DNA of 64,000 nucleotides from contig CM048849.1 of NCBI GenBank assembly GCA_026545225.1, forward strand, positions 43,238,336 to 43,302,335, read 5' to 3'. Positions within the stretch are counted from its first letter, which is position 1; every line of letters begins with the position of its first letter. The notes under the pieces are model-generated. The model had not been told where the DNA came from. It saw only the letters and a list, made by a program, of their open reading frames with translations, and searched no databases. A program made the position numbers and the translations under genes. Positions 36,612-49,375 of the stretch are shown here, one piece after another. Origin of the DNA: Cornus controversa (Eukaryota > Streptophyta > Magnoliopsida > Cornales > Cornaceae).

Positions 36612-39400
36612 AACCCAATTATTGAATCTCAAAAGCCCTAGACCACGGACTAGTTTGAGCACCATTTTGTGAATAAGAGTTTTTTTTTTTTATAGATTAA
36701 TCAGGGTTCGAGGCTTCGCCCCAACTAATTCCCCAGGACCCAGGAAGGATGCCTCCCTACCCCAGGCCGAGTAAGTCACGGAATTGTGGAAGCTGGTCCT
36801 AAAGAATTGTTTGCACTCAAAATAAGTCGAATCTTAGACCTGATGCTTCCTGAGGCACCAGAGTCAAATGATCTTATCACTTGAGCCAACCCTTGGAGTT
36901 GTGAATAAGAAGAGTTTGTTCTTAAATAAAAAAGATTGTATTTTTAAACGAGGGTAAAATAGTCAATGCACTAATTTTTTCATCGGTTAACTGACAACAG
37001 GTCATCTGTAATTTTGCAAAAAATGGGGCTACAAAGGCAAAACACAAGGCTCTAAGTGTAATACATTTTATATGACAAATGAATTTTAGAAAAAACATAA
37101 ATTATAAGAATTTACAAAAGAATCAATTCAATTAATATTTACTTCCCAAAGATATGCAACTCAATATAATGGTTACCATTTGATACAAAAGTATAGACAA
37201 TTGGAATGTATTTGTCTAATCAAATAGACCATGCCTTATTCTTGGCTGCTCTTGAAGTTAAGATTAACAAAATATTCATTTCATTGAATGCACATGAATT
37301 CACCTTCTTCTACATCAAATGAATACAGAGATTTTAATTTAGAAAATGTTCATTCATGGTATCATGTTGATAAGAAAATAAGGATGATTCAGTCAGTTGA
37401 AAAGGAGCCAAAAAAATGTTACTATAAATATAAAATAGTGTAATTCTTGGAATAATAAACTATACAACTTTGTATTTAATAGTGACATAGATATTTGTCT
37501 AATTTAAATATTATCTAATCAAATTCAAATAAGAATGCCTAGAAAAAACAAGAGAAGCAATAAATGAAAATTTAAAAGAAAAGTAGGGAAAGAAAGAAAC
37601 AAATATATCAAAATATACCATGACTATTTTTGGTTATTACCGTAAATGTGGTGGTGAGTCCTCTCTGTGTGTTTTACCTACAAGTGTAATTCACTGGTGC
37701 ACAATGTATCAGCAGCAGCCAAATTTTTATCCATTGCTCTTAGGCCAAGATTATTAAATGCACATGAATTCTCGTGCAAATCAGAAGAGTCATGGATGTT
37801 AATTTAGAAAATGTTTTCTCATGGTATCACTATTGATAAAAGAAAAAAGAAAAAAAAGAAAAAAGAAAAAAGAAAAAAGAAAAAGGGATGATTAAGTCAG
37901 GTAAAAGAAGCCAAACTCTTCCCGTAAGAATGTTACTGCAAAAATAAAAGAGCATGACAGTTAGATATTTTAGGGGCACCAAAATCAGCTTCTCCAGTCT
38001 TAGCACTAACAAAAATATTTTTTGTTTTTGTCTCTATTATTTAAAAAGGTAAAAACAAAAATAAAGATTATGTTTAATAAAATATTTCTGTTCTTGTAAT
38101 AAAAGATATTTTATATTTTTGTGAAATGAGAAGGAAACAAAAAAAAAAAGATGTTTCTTTTATTTTTTCACTATAACAGGGAAATATTCTATCTACTAGA
38201 GTAGGATCTACTTAATTAAATAATATATAATATTAAAACATAATTTTCACTATTCATAATTTTTTACACAATTGTTTTTTATTACATATTATAATCTTTT
38301 TTTTGTCTACTTAGTTAAATAATATATAATAAATTAATATGATAATATATAATGTGCATAAATTATCTGTATTAAAATAAAAAAAACTTTAAAAATGCTC
38401 TTACTTTCATCTTCTTTTAAAAAAAAATTCACTTATAAATAATAACTCTTTATGATATACATTTCACATATATATGATATCAATTTTAATTTAATTTAAT
38501 TTTCACATATATATGATATCATACTTATAGAAGTCTCGGCAATCGTCACTCGACAGTCTAGTCCTTGATTAACTTGATTGATCTGATCAGATCTTACTTT
38601 TTTTCAGTAAACACGAAAAAGTTCTTTTCCAGCTCATGCTATCAGTCTACTAACAGCGGTATACAGTAAGTCAGTAGAGGAAGGGCACTCGAAATAGACA
38701 ACTACTTACTAGGCTAGGGTAGTAGTTGAATCACTAGTTCTACGAGAAGGTTCTTTTGTATTGCCTAATACTTACAGGTTTAAATATGAAAAAAAAGAAA
38801 GAAAATGTGTTGTTAAACAGTATTTTTTGTTTTTTATTTTCAAAAATATCGAAACAACAAGATTTAATGAACGATATTTTTTTTTTTCGAGTGCAAAAAC
38901 AAAAAATGTATTCGTTAGTGAACACATCCAAATTTCTAAAAAATGTATAGTGTCTTATTTAATTTATTATTATTTATTTTTTTTAGATTTCAATTTTTAA
39001 AGTGACCTTACTCCTAAATTCGGTTTTAGGAGACGAATCATCTAGTGAGCCCTCTTTGAAGACGAATTTCATTTTTTTTTTTATCTCATTAAACTTAATT
39101 TCCACGTATTTCATTTCATTCTTAAAATTTCCTCACATTAACCTAATCAAAACAAAGTATTTTATGTCATATATAACTTGTTCAGTTAATTGTTTATTGG
39201 GACAAAACTTAGTAATTAAGTTCAAATCTTAACTTATGTATTATATTAATCATGGCAAAATACATTTTTAATTAGTGCGACCAAATTTATTGCAAAAAGA
39301 ATTAACAATTAGGGAATGACTTGGAATACTTTCATATTTTTAATATGCCACGTTATATTTGGACATATTTGCTTGAATAACCCACGCGTGCGCATAAGAG
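36612..39400. other. AT-rich spacer upstream of the CHUP1-like gene
   Basis: 37290-37440 and 37755-37960 are direct duplicates about 470 bp apart (shared GCACATGAATTC, TTAATTTAGAAAATGTT and CATGGTATCA). 37846-37890 is an (AAAAAAG)n-like purine tract. 38460-38520 has a small duplication (TTCACATATATATGATATC). 38530-38745 differs in composition and is treated as a possible organellar insertion. 38740-39000 is AT-rich with no assignable product. No gene seen. Confidence 0.45.
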
Positions 39401-40200
39401 TGGAATACGACCGTTGCAGCGGTGTTCCATCTCAGTCTCACTTTCAAATTTCAAATATTCAAATCACAATAAAGAAAGCTGCAAAGTGCCACTTTTCTCG
39501 CGACTTTCAGAATCTCATCGGAGGAGCCAATGGCCCAACCCCTCAAAAACTGAGCCATTCTTCATTACACCCAACAACTTCAGGCTCCAGCTGAGATAAT
39601 TCATTACCTCCGCTTCAAAGTTACAAATCTCTCCCTCTCTCTCATATGATTTCTTTATGATTGAAGGAATTTTCAGTGTTCGACATCATTTTCCTATCAA
39701 ATTCCAAGCTTTTAGCTTGTTTCAGAACAACCCATGTTCTGTTTCTCGCAATAGCCTTCTGGGTTCAGGAAGAAGAGAGCTTCAACTTGGTCTCTTGCTC
39801 TGTTGGACTGAGACGGCTTCAACTGTGAGCTCCAAATCATTCAAACCCAGCTTTTAAACTATCACTGATTTTCTCAGAAGAAACCCATCTCTTAGTGGAT
39901 TCTATAGAGCTTGAATTTATTGTTTTGGTAAGTAGTGTTTGAAGATTTAAAACCTAGGGTTTTGCAAAACCCTAGTTTTATGGGTTTTAGAGCTTGATCA
40001 GTGCTATAACATTTCAACCATAGATGTAAGTTTTTTAAGCATTGCAGAGGCTTATTCATATACTTGTTTTGATTTTTGAAACTTGAAACAGTGGTTTTAT
40101 ATGAGCTTTAGATTGGGGTTTTAGATTTTAAGGTAGCTGTTGATGAACACTTTCATTGAGATTATTAATATATTGAAAAGTTAAAAGCTTTTAGTTCAGA
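39401..40200 (+). promoter_or_regulatory. Putative 5' leader of the CHUP1-like gene with upstream ORFs and a leader intron
   Basis: The stretch before ATG 40201 contains a pyrimidine-rich block (CTCTCCCTCTCTCTC at about 39630-39644) typical of plant leaders. A five-codon uORF lies at 39646-39660. Its stop overlaps the ATG of a 66-codon uORF at 39657-39857 (ATGA overlap). Two later short uORFs start near 40100 and 40142. GTAAGT at 39927-39932 and TTGCAG near 40042-40047 could bound a 5' UTR intron. The transcription start is not located. Confidence 0.45.
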
Positions 40201-43200
40201 ATGAGAGAAGAGAACCCATCTGAAAATCGTGCGAAAGCATCAAGGTTTTCCGATCAAAACCAGATGCCAAAGAGTAGCAATGTCAAAGGCAACAGCAATA
40301 ATCCCTCAAAGTTACGGTCTTCGTGGGGGTCTAACATTGTGAAAGGGTTTTCAGCAGAGAAGAAAAGCAAGTTGCAGACCACAGTCCCGCCCAAGAAAGC
40401 ACCACTCACGAGCTCGGATACCTCAAACCAGAAGAACCCATTTGTGCCTTCTCATTCGCGGGTAAAGCGGTCTCTCATTGGTGATTTATCATGCTCTGTC
40501 AATCCTACTCAAGTTCATCCTCAGGCAGTTCATATCCATCGAACAAAGTCTTCTGGGTCTCGGGATTTGTTGCTAGAGCTTGATCAACTGAGAAGCTTGC
40601 TCCAAGAATCAAAGGAAAGGGAATTTAAGTTGCAAGCTGAGTTATCTGAATGCAAGAGAAACCCAAAAATTTTGGATCTTGAAAGGGAACTTGAATTGAA
40701 GAAAAGTGAAATTGATAACCTTGTCTGGAAGGTTGCTTTGATTGAATCTGAGAAAACAAACCTTTCTGAACAATTGATGCCTTTAACATCTGTTTTAGAA
40801 AGGAAGAGTGATATATCAGAAAAGGATGATCATGAAATTTCAACAGGACCACCTACAGGTAATCCTGAAATGGAGGTTGTCGAATTGAGGCGTCTGAACA
40901 AGGAGCTCCAGCTTCAGAACAGAAATCTTGCTTGCAGACTCTATTCCATGGAATCCCAGTTGGCCACTCACTCAAAAGTGTCTGAGGTAATCACTTTCTG
41001 TTAAGCTGTGCATGATTGTGATTGTTTTATCTATTAGGTGAGCTGTTCTTTTGCACATGATTGTGATGGAAAATAATCAATTGTGAAGTCTTTTGTTTCT
41101 CACTTTTTGTGTTTCACATGGATAGCTCAATCCAACTTAGCCAAATAGTTTTATGAGGCACATCTGAGTGTATTTTATTTTTTTTGATCCTAAAAACAAT
41201 GAAAAATTTGAGTTTCAGAGTTCTGTTTTCTATGCTTTTCCTTCACTTTTTCAGAAACTGCAAACATTTATTGATTTATTTTGGGTAGGAAAAGTGACTT
41301 TATTTTATCAGTCTGCTCTTACTCTGTTCCTGCTCTTTCTCATTTTGCATTGATTATGATCAGAGTGACATTGTTGAGAAGATCAAAGCAGAGTCTTCTT
41401 TGTTGAGGCACACAAATGAAAATCTCTGTAAACAAGTTGAAGGTCTACAAATGAGCAGGTTAAATGAGGTTGAGGAGCTTGTCTACCTGAGATGGGTCAA
41501 TTCATGTCTACGGAATGAGTTGCGGAATCTCTCAACCATGAATTCTGATAAGGCATCAAGCCCTAATTCAGTTGAGAGGAGTAGTGAGTCTCTTAGCTTG
41601 TCTTCTTGTCAAAGTAATGAAAACTCTGACTATAGTTGTGCTAAGAAGAGGATAAATCTGATCAAGAAGTTGAAGAAATGGCCAGTTATTGGTGAGGATT
41701 TGCCAAATTTAGAATGCCTCGATAATGTCTTAGATAAAAGTTGGGTTGACTTGGAGAGTCCTAGAAGAAGACACTCCATAAGTGGATCAAGATGCTGTGC
41801 TGAAGATTTGCTACAAAGTAAGAGAAGGCAATCTGATGGTTTTATGTGTTCAAAGGAAATGGAAAAGGAGGAAGAACCACTAGTGTCTCAAAAGCATGAT
41901 ATGGTTATGGTCCAAAGGCCCCAATTGTTTAGCAATTGCAATGAAAGTAATAAATTGACAGCTTCTTTGGATGTTGAGAAACGAGCCTTGCGTATTCCTA
42001 ATCCCCCTCCAAGACCATCTTGTACCATTTCTAGGGGACACAAAGATGGTCCTGCTCAAATTCCACCACCTCCTCCACCTCCACCTCCTCCACCACCTCC
42101 TCCGAAGTTTGCATCTAGAGGTACTACTGGAATGGTGCAGCGAGCCCCACAAGTAGTCGAGTTCTACCATTCACTTATGAAGAGGGACTCTAGGAAAGAT
42201 TCTTTAAATGGAGGAACCTGTGAAGTCCCAGATGTTGCAAATGTTCGTAGTAGCATGATTGGTGAAATTGAGAATCGATCGTCACATTTGCTTGCTGTAA
42301 GTACTTCCTTTTTTTTTTTTTTCATTCTTTGTTATTTTAGAACTTCATTATCAAAGAACTAAGATATACTAGTGACAAAGTATGGGCTCCAAAGATGTAT
42401 GTCTTACATTAATCCTTTGTCCAGTTGCTAACATAAGATAGAAAAGAGATTGAATTTCTTGGCATTGTTAACAAAAGTTGGTATTGGAGTTGTTGAAGAT
42501 TTTGAGTTTTTTTTTTTCATCACAATTTCTTGACAATCAGATGGAGCACAAGAAAGATAATCATTGAATTGATTTATTCCAAATTTTATGTAAGTTGGTC
42601 GTTGTCCAACATTGTTTAATCATTTTTTCATGTGTAGATAAAGGCGGATGTTGAGACTCAAGGAGAATTTGTGAACTCCCTTATAAGAGAAGTCAATAAT
42701 GCAGTTTATCAGGACATTGAAGATGTGGTCGCATTTGTTAAGTGGCTTGATGACGAACTTTGCTTTCTTGTAAGTTCTTTTGCACTCTGAAATAACTTAA
42801 TTATTCTGTGCATTGTTCTATCATTAACTTTATGATTTAAGTGAATATATGGGAAATGTTTACTGGAAAAAAGTAGCGACATTAACATTTTTGTAAAAAT
42901 TTTACATGATATTTTTAATTTTTTACTAGTTTTTTTTACCCAAAATTGTTGTTTCTGCAACCATTATACACACATTTGTAGGCTATAAAATTTTATGAGA
43001 TCACCGATGCAATATGTAAAATGTTAAGAGGTCTTCATATTTTTTTCTTTCGGTCCTTATTGGGATTCTCTTCTCTTGAAGGTGGATGAAAGGGCAGTCC
43101 TAAAGCACTTCAATTGGCCTGAGAAAAAGGCTGACACATTAAGAGAAGCAGCATTTGGTTATAGAGATCTCAAGAAGTTGGAATTTGAAGTTTGTAACCA

Positions 43201-45196
43201 CAAGGATGATCTTCGATTGCCCTGTGACATTGCGCTAAAGAAAATGGTTGTTTTGTCTGAGAAGTAAGAGCCTGAAATTTCATCTGTCAGCATTAGGATG
43301 CCTTTTGTAAAGTTTGTCCAATTATTATGAAACTATGACTAATCTCCTTCTTGACTTCAGGATGGAACGCCCTATTTATAACCTTCTCCGGACTAGAGAG
43401 TCATTGATGCGTCATTGTAAGGAGTTCCATATTCCCACAGATTGGATGCTTGACAATGGAATAATAAGCAAGGTTCATCTTTTATCTATCACTTTCATTT
43501 CTTTCTTTGCTGCTTTATGTTCTTCTTAAATAAGAATTTGCATTCTAAGCAAGGAAAATAATTATGAGTTCCAAGAACATGACCTCATTGTCAAGTTGTT
43601 TTGGTTAGCTGTTAAATTATATTGTATAGGATGATAATATCGAGCAATAAAGCAGGCTGCATAAGGAGAATTGATGTAATGGCCCTAAGTAGGGATCGGG
43701 GCTTGAGAGTCAAGTTGAGTTTAAAAAAGGGCAAACCTAGTGCACGAGGCTCCCACCATTGCAAAGTTTGGTGAGAGTCGGATGTATAAAGCCTTACCTC
43801 CGCAAGTGGAAAGGTTGTTTTTTTTTGTTTCGAACCCATGACCTTCAAGTCACAATGGAGCAACTTTATTGTTGCGCCAAGGCTCGCCCTCAAGTTGAGC
43901 GTCAAGTTGAGTAGAAAGATTATTAAGTTGGTAATAAATATTGATGACTTGGACTGTTAACCTATGGGTGATGAATATGTTAAATCTAGATAGGATAACA
44001 GAAAAGGTAAAGAAAGCGTAATTTAGCAATAAAATATCCTTAGCCTTTCAAAGAACTGTGCATGTGATTATTTGGCTCAAGCTTTGAGTACTTGTACTTC
44101 ATATTTACTTGGACAGACTTTCCTACTGATGAATCGCACTTGATATGATTCAATTGACAGTCTTGGTTTTCATCTGTTTCCTAGGATGGTGAAAAATCTT
44201 CTTGACAATTCCTCAGGTCTTAGGTCTTTAAATCATTTTATCATTCATGTTTTTTGTTTTCTTTCTTTTTTCTTTTTCCCTTGTTGACATTCACAATCTG
44301 ACACGTGGGATGTCACATGATTCCTGACTGGTGCTTAAGAACCCATTTCTTATGGTAGCCAACTACATTTTAAATTTATTATCTTTCATTAGCCAGCATT
44401 TACTAGGTGAAGAGTTCTCAAAATGGATTTAAAAACAATTGATTTGCAACCTTTTTGTAGATAAAGTTTGGCTCAGTCAAGTTAGCAAAGAAGTACATGA
44501 AGAGGGTAGCAATGGAACTTCAATCCAAGGGGGCACCGGACAAAGATTCTGCCATGGATTATATGCTACTTCAAGGAGTGAGATTTGCCTTCCGAATCCA
44601 TCAGGTTTGTAAAAATAGCAACAACAATACCATTCAATTCTGTTCTGCTACTATCGACTTACGATGTACCAGGGTTTCATTTAATTGCCAATATTATATA
44701 ACGAAAAGAATTTTAGAATGCTAAATTTGTTTTGTTCCCTTTCCCTCTTGATTCTTCCAAGAAACTGAGCAGTGATCTTATAAAAGATGGGAACATCGTA
44801 ATCAGAATAATTTATTTATTTTGAGAAGCCATAGGTTCCTAACAATGTAGATATACTTGTAGTAACTCTATTCTGGTTTTACCAATGGGCCTCTAGCCCA
44901 ATGAAATAACCTCCCCATCTTCAAAGATGGAGGGGTGAGGGATTTGAGCACCGGAGTGGGCAAAAGTGTGTGTGAGTATACCTGATCAAAACAAAGAAAA
45001 AAAAAAAAAACTCTATTCCAGTTTTAGTCAACTGAGAACAAGCAGAGTGGGTTTTGGCTGCTGCATGATAACAATGTTAATTGTATTGATTTTATTTTTC
45101 AATGGCTTGGTGCAGTTTGCTGGAGGATTTGATGCAGAAACAATGCAAGCATTTGAGGAACTTCGCAATCTCGCTTTTGTTCTGAACAAAAAGTAG
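40201..45196 (+). CDS. CHUP1-like: CHUP1/IPGA1-family coiled-coil, proline-rich protein (789 aa, 7 exons)
   Basis: Coding exons: 40201-40986, 41364-42296, 42638-42769, 43082-43263, 43361-43472, 44461-44604 and 45116-45196. All junctions keep phase and use GT/AG. The protein is a basic Ser-rich head (1-115), coiled coils (about 120-260 and 263-318, with LRWVNSCLRNELR), a 14-proline run near residues 496-509, and the long conserved C-terminal domain from VVEFYHSLMKRDSRKD (about 525) to the end, including FVKWLDDELCFLVDERAVL and WPEKKADTLREAAFGYRDL. In Arabidopsis, CHUP1 anchors chloroplasts and promotes short actin filaments, and IPGA1 relatives affect cortical microtubules and petal cell shape. 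This protein lacks the hydrophobic N-terminal anchor of CHUP1, so an IPGA1-like cytoskeletal role is more likely (inference). The ATG at 40201 is the first of the long frame. A SINE lies in intron 5. Confidence 0.95.
43720..43890 (-). mobile_element. Au-like SINE, copy D, in intron 5 of the CHUP1-like gene
   Basis: It is flanked by CAAGTTGAG (43711-43719, 43891-43899). On the minus strand it has A-box region TTGGCGCAACAATAAAG, B-box GGTTCGAAAC and the shared end GAGCCTCGTGCACTAGG. It is opposite in orientation to the host gene. Confidence 0.85.
44880..45010 (+). mobile_element. SINE-like unit in the last intron of the CHUP1-like gene (third family)
   Basis: A-box-like CTCTAGCCCAATGAAATAA, B-box-like GGGATTTGAGCACC, then GTGTGTGAGTAT and an A-rich tail ending in a 14-A run. 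The tail block matches the better-preserved copy at 47572-47674. No target duplication was identified. Confidence 0.5.
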
Positions 45197-46551
45197 AGAA
45201 AAAGAGTGGGGGTGGAGGATCCAGGCTTACAATCTCAGTAAGCATCGTCATATGGTATAGTAATACACCATCAAAGTAGTGTGCAGTCTGGCAAAGGAAA
45301 TGTGTTTTTTGGTTTTGGTGTGTGTTTCCTTTGTTTTTTAACTACAAAATTTCAAAGTATGGTGAGGAAAAGGAATGAATTTTGTGTAGAACTTTTGAGA
45401 TAGACAAGTAAGTGATGACAAAGCTCGATGAGAAAGAAGTTTTTGTGTGACATTTCTTAAAAAATATATGAAAATTCCAATTGTGTATTTTTGTCCTCCA
45501 TTTGAATTCAAGTTGTTGTCTTGAAACTGGATTGGTCTGAAGCTGGGGGATGAGGCTCTGCAGTGTAGAGTTAAAGCTAAAACCTAAATATAGGATTATG
45601 AATTTAAATCTTGGGTAGGCATTTTTGGTTTTGGAGTCTCATTTTGAATAAGTAGTTATTAAGCAAAATCACAACTCGATTTACATTGTACTGGTAATGA
45701 TATGAGGATAGGACCAGCTTTAACAACGAAGAAGTGTGTGAAGCTGGTTCTATACCTGTAAAGTTACTAATTCATTGCTAGGGCATGTGTGCGAGTTTGC
45801 TTTAACTTCCGGGGAAAAAAAAAAAGAAAAGGGAAAGAAAAACATAAAGGGCTAGCTGAATTTCAAGTGTAACGATGAACGTTGAAAAGAATGAAACATG
45901 TATATAGTTGAATAATTCATGGCGGCCTTGGACTGTTTCCTGTCTTCCGAACATTTATTTGACGGCATAGCTGAGGCGTGTGTGTGTGTGTGAGCATTTT
46001 TTTGAATCACATCAGTAATTGGTGACTTTTGGCCAATTAACGCTCGAATGATAGATCTGTGTGGGCTGAGCATGGAATTTGAGAATTGGTTCTCCCCTGT
46101 AAATGAGATCACCACCTAATAGAAATCCAAAAGCAAGTATAACCTGATTTTTTCTGCACAAACTTTGCTTTGCAAGTTGTATATACTTCATTTGCAGAGA
46201 AAGGAACAAGTGATTATTTTGTACAAAACTTTGCTTTTTTTTGTACAAAACTTTTCTTCTTTAATCTTTAGTTATTGAATAGAAATAGAGAACATCCCTG
46301 AGGTTGATTGTTCGAATTTTAATTTTGTCTGTCAGTTGCTTTTTGGGTTGTCCCTTAGCTATGTCTGTTTTGCATGTATACTGTGATTAATTAATTAGCA
46401 ATAACAACAACTCAGCAAATACGGTTGGGTCCTTAACTTTAAAAATTCAGCAAATATGATTGCTTGACTGAAGAATTAACAAACTTGTCGTAACATTAAT
46501 GCATGCAAGCTTGTCACTGATCCCATAATTTCATTAACTACAAAATACATT
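45197..46551. other. 3' flank of the CHUP1-like gene and spacer
   Basis: 45197 to about 45480 is the likely 3' UTR. 45740-45832 holds a SINE tail (GAGTTTGCTTTAACTTCC then oligo-A) of the same family as 47572. 45980-45994 is a short (TG)n. Minus-strand open frames at 45852-46248 look fortuitous. No gene seen. Confidence 0.45.
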
Positions 46552-46875
46552 TTATATTCTATTGACAGCTACTGTCATCCAGACTACAAAGAAAGAAATG
46601 GCAAAGAAGAAGCAACAAATGAGGCATAGAGTGATTGCAAGGCCTAATGATGATGAATGTGCCAACACAACATAAAAACCTGTCATGAATGCAACCACCA
46701 TTGCTACCATAGCACCTAAGGTGAGCATAATAGCAGTCAAATAGCGGTGTTGACGTCTTTCTTTATCATCATGAAAGTAAGCAAATGCGTGGATAAATAC
46801 AGAAGTAATGGAGAGGACCATTGCCATACTATCCGTCACAACAAATGCTATGAAAGCAAATATTTGTTGTACCAT
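46552..46875 (-). pseudogene. Duplicated PGG-domain fragment behind the ankyrin-PGG gene
   Basis: This 107-codon frame starts at ATG 46873-46875 and closely parallels the second half of the neighbouring PGG exon. FIAFVVTDSMAMVLSITSVFIH here matches FIAFVLADSIAMVLSITSVFIH there, and LVAMVVAFMTG-type and ICCFFF segments follow in order. It lacks the TLIATVTFAAGFTVPGG core and any ankyrin repeats, and begins just 2 nt beyond the stop codon of the upstream copy. It is best explained as a truncated tandem copy of the final exon. Whether it is ever translated is unknown. It retains three or four predicted membrane helices. Confidence 0.75.
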
Positions 46876-46877
46876 AA

Positions 46878-49127
46878 TTAAATTAGCTTGTCATTGATCG
46901 CATAAATCATCTTCCACAAATACTTCCAATAAATTAAAGAGGAGTTCCTCCATATAACAAACGTAGAAATGAAAAAGAAGAAGCAACAAATGACGCATGC
47001 AGTGATTGCAAGGCCAAATGATGAATGTGCCAACACAGCATATAAACCAGTCATGAATGCAACCACCATTGCTACCAAAGCAGCTAAGGTGAGCAAAAGA
47101 ACAGTGAAATAGCGTCGAACACGTTTTTTCACATCACCAAAGTAAGCAAATACGTGGATAAATACCGAAGTAATAGAGAGGACCATTGCAATACTATCCG
47201 CCAGAACAAATGCTATGAAAGCTGCTCGTCTTGCTAAAACTGCCATGCCTTGATTTCGCCCATTGTTGCCATCGTAGCCACCTGGTACCGTGAAACCAGC
47301 TGCAAAGGTTACCGTTGCTATAAGTGTAGCAACTATCAATTGAGTGTCCATAATTTTCTTTAGGTTTGGATCTTCTTTATCTTTTTCCTCCGAAGCTTTC
47401 GTTTTCATTTTTTGGGGTAATTTGAATTTGTTTCTACCCTGCAATTTTGTAAGCCAAAATTTAGGACAATATATATATATATATGTCCACGTTAGAGAGA
47501 GAGAGAGAGAGTCTTCAATAAAAGGAACTCCATGTCTCATTTTCTTCTAGTTAATTATTCTTAATTGCTGCTCTATCAATTGGTCCAGCGGTATGAGCTC
47601 TGGGAGATCCAGGGTTCAAGTCTCAGTTGTGTGTGTGTGAGTATTGCTTTAACTTCCACAAAAAAAAAAAAAAAAGGCAACCTAGCTTAGATAAGATGAG
47701 CCACTATCATGCATTATTTTTACGACTATGTTACTTGAATAACAAATTCATAATATTATGTTCGTTTTAACATGTAAATTTGCATGCAATTGGTGCTTTG
47801 AAATTAAAATATAATAAATTAAATTTTCTCTATTTCTAATATTCCAATTCTATGCAACTGAGCATAGCGTTGTTAGAGTTATAAATATGCCCAATTATTT
47901 TTAAAGGCATAGAATATATATATATATATAAAATAAAGAAAGATAAAAAAACAAGAAAGAAAAGCTACATGAAAAAAAAAAATTACAACAACCATCTAGA
48001 ATCCTCCCATAGTAAAAAAAAGAAACAAACTCTAGCACAAAAGACATGTCAAGCGGGCATATAAAGCTAGGAGAAATTCACCTATTATTATGAGATGATG
48101 AAGCCAGGGAAGCAACGCAAGTGGGTAGGCAATTTGCAAAAAATAAAATAAAAATATATTAACTTTTTTAATTTAATTTAATTATTTAAAATTCAAAATG
48201 CAAACAAGTCATTCTGTGATTATATTATAAGAGTAGTGTGAATGAAGTTTCTCCTCACCCACAATTATTGATATATATTAATTGTTTATTTACAAATAAA
48301 AAATGACAGTTATCAGACAACTGGTTTTGGCTTAGAACATAAAATTTGTATCAATACATTCACAGTGAGTTTGCCGATAAAAAAAGATGTAACCAAATAC
48401 ATCTTTCACCACCATCACTCAAAACGTGAAGAGCACTATCCCAAACCTCAATGTCATTGTCAACAAAATTAGGAACACTATCTTTTTTAATAACATGAAA
48501 AGATCGGGCCCCAAAAGTTCTTTTTACCGTATGTATAGCATGTATTTATATTTTCATGTAATGCAAATAAAATTTCCATATATATAATAGACAAGGTAGG
48601 CATCCTTACCGACGACTCGTTCTCGAATTGTATTTCTATTGCAGTGAAGTTGTTGTTGTTGCAGGCATTTTCAACCACTTTAGGGTAACCGAGGAGACCG
48701 TACTTGAAGTAACTGGAATTAGCAGCAAGCAGATGAAGAGGCGTGTTTCCATCGATGTCTTTTTGATTTATAAGGCTGCTGGCAAAGGATTTTTTTAAGA
48801 TAAATTTGATTGTCTCCTCTTCCTCACGCTGCGCTGCAATGTGAAGGATATTCTGGCATTTACTGTTATTCATTTCCCAGCAATCTGGACAATGTAATAG
48901 TATTTCTTTCATGACATTTGTATCACCTAGACTAGCTGCTATATGAAGAGCCGTCTTCTTCTCATCATTGTCTGCAACAAAGTATGCGATGGATTTATCC
49001 ATATCAAGTAATTGTCTAACCATTGATACATCTCCTAGCCATGCAGCATAATGAAGTGGTATCCATCCAAATTCATCTGCTTCCTTGATTAGTGACGGCT
49101 CCCAGAGGTATAAAATTTTTACGCATT
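46878..49127 (-). CDS. Ankyrin-repeat PGG-domain membrane protein (ACD6/ITN1-like), 5' end not found
   Basis: Two exons are supported: 48610-49127 (172 codons, acceptor TTTAG, donor GTAAGG) and 46878-47438 (186 codons plus stop, acceptor TTGCAG). They join in phase. Exon 1 carries about four ankyrin repeats (GWIPLHYAAWLGD, KKTALHIAASLGD, CQNILHIAAQREEEETI, DGNTPLHLLAANS). Exon 2 carries the PGG module (DTQLIVATLIATVTFAAGF then TVPGGYDG) and four membrane helices. The family acts at membranes in defence, cell-death and salt-stress signalling in Arabidopsis. Exon 48610-49127 needs one base from an earlier exon, and upstream only an ankyrin scrap at 49376-49499 is seen. The N-terminal repeats and start codon appear lost or displaced, so this may be a decaying copy. 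After ankyrin repeat 4 the linker is shorter than usual. A PGG duplicate follows directly. Confidence 0.8.
47572..47674 (+). mobile_element. tRNA-derived SINE of a third family in the ankyrin-PGG intron
   Basis: A-box region TGGTCCAGCGGTATGAG at 47581, perfect B-box GGGTTCAAGTCTC at 47612-47624, the (GT)n/GAGTATTGC tail block and a 15-A run ending near 47675. Diverged relatives occur at 44880-45010 and 45740-45832. Confidence 0.7.
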
Positions 49128-49375
49128 CTAAACGATTTAGCAATTGAAAACAAAACATTATCAATTAGCAATTGAAAACAAAACATTATTAGCATTCAGA
49201 GTTTTTTATTTTTGTTTTTTATTTAAAAAATTTACGCTTGAAATTTTCATGACAAAATATGAAAGATTACTGCAAATTAATTAGAAACAGGTGCTCTCAA
49301 ACAAAACATTATTAGTTATGTTTTAAATTTTAGATGTGTGATATTATATTATATTTTTATTCTCATCATACATGT

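Noticed and set aside
41880-42170. 96-codon minus-strand frame opposite the CHUP1-like gene
   Set aside because: Shadow of the polyproline-coding exon.
47570-47630. tRNA gene candidate because of good A and B boxes
   Set aside because: No cloverleaf pairing beyond the promoter boxes, and a poly(A) tail follows; it is a SINE.
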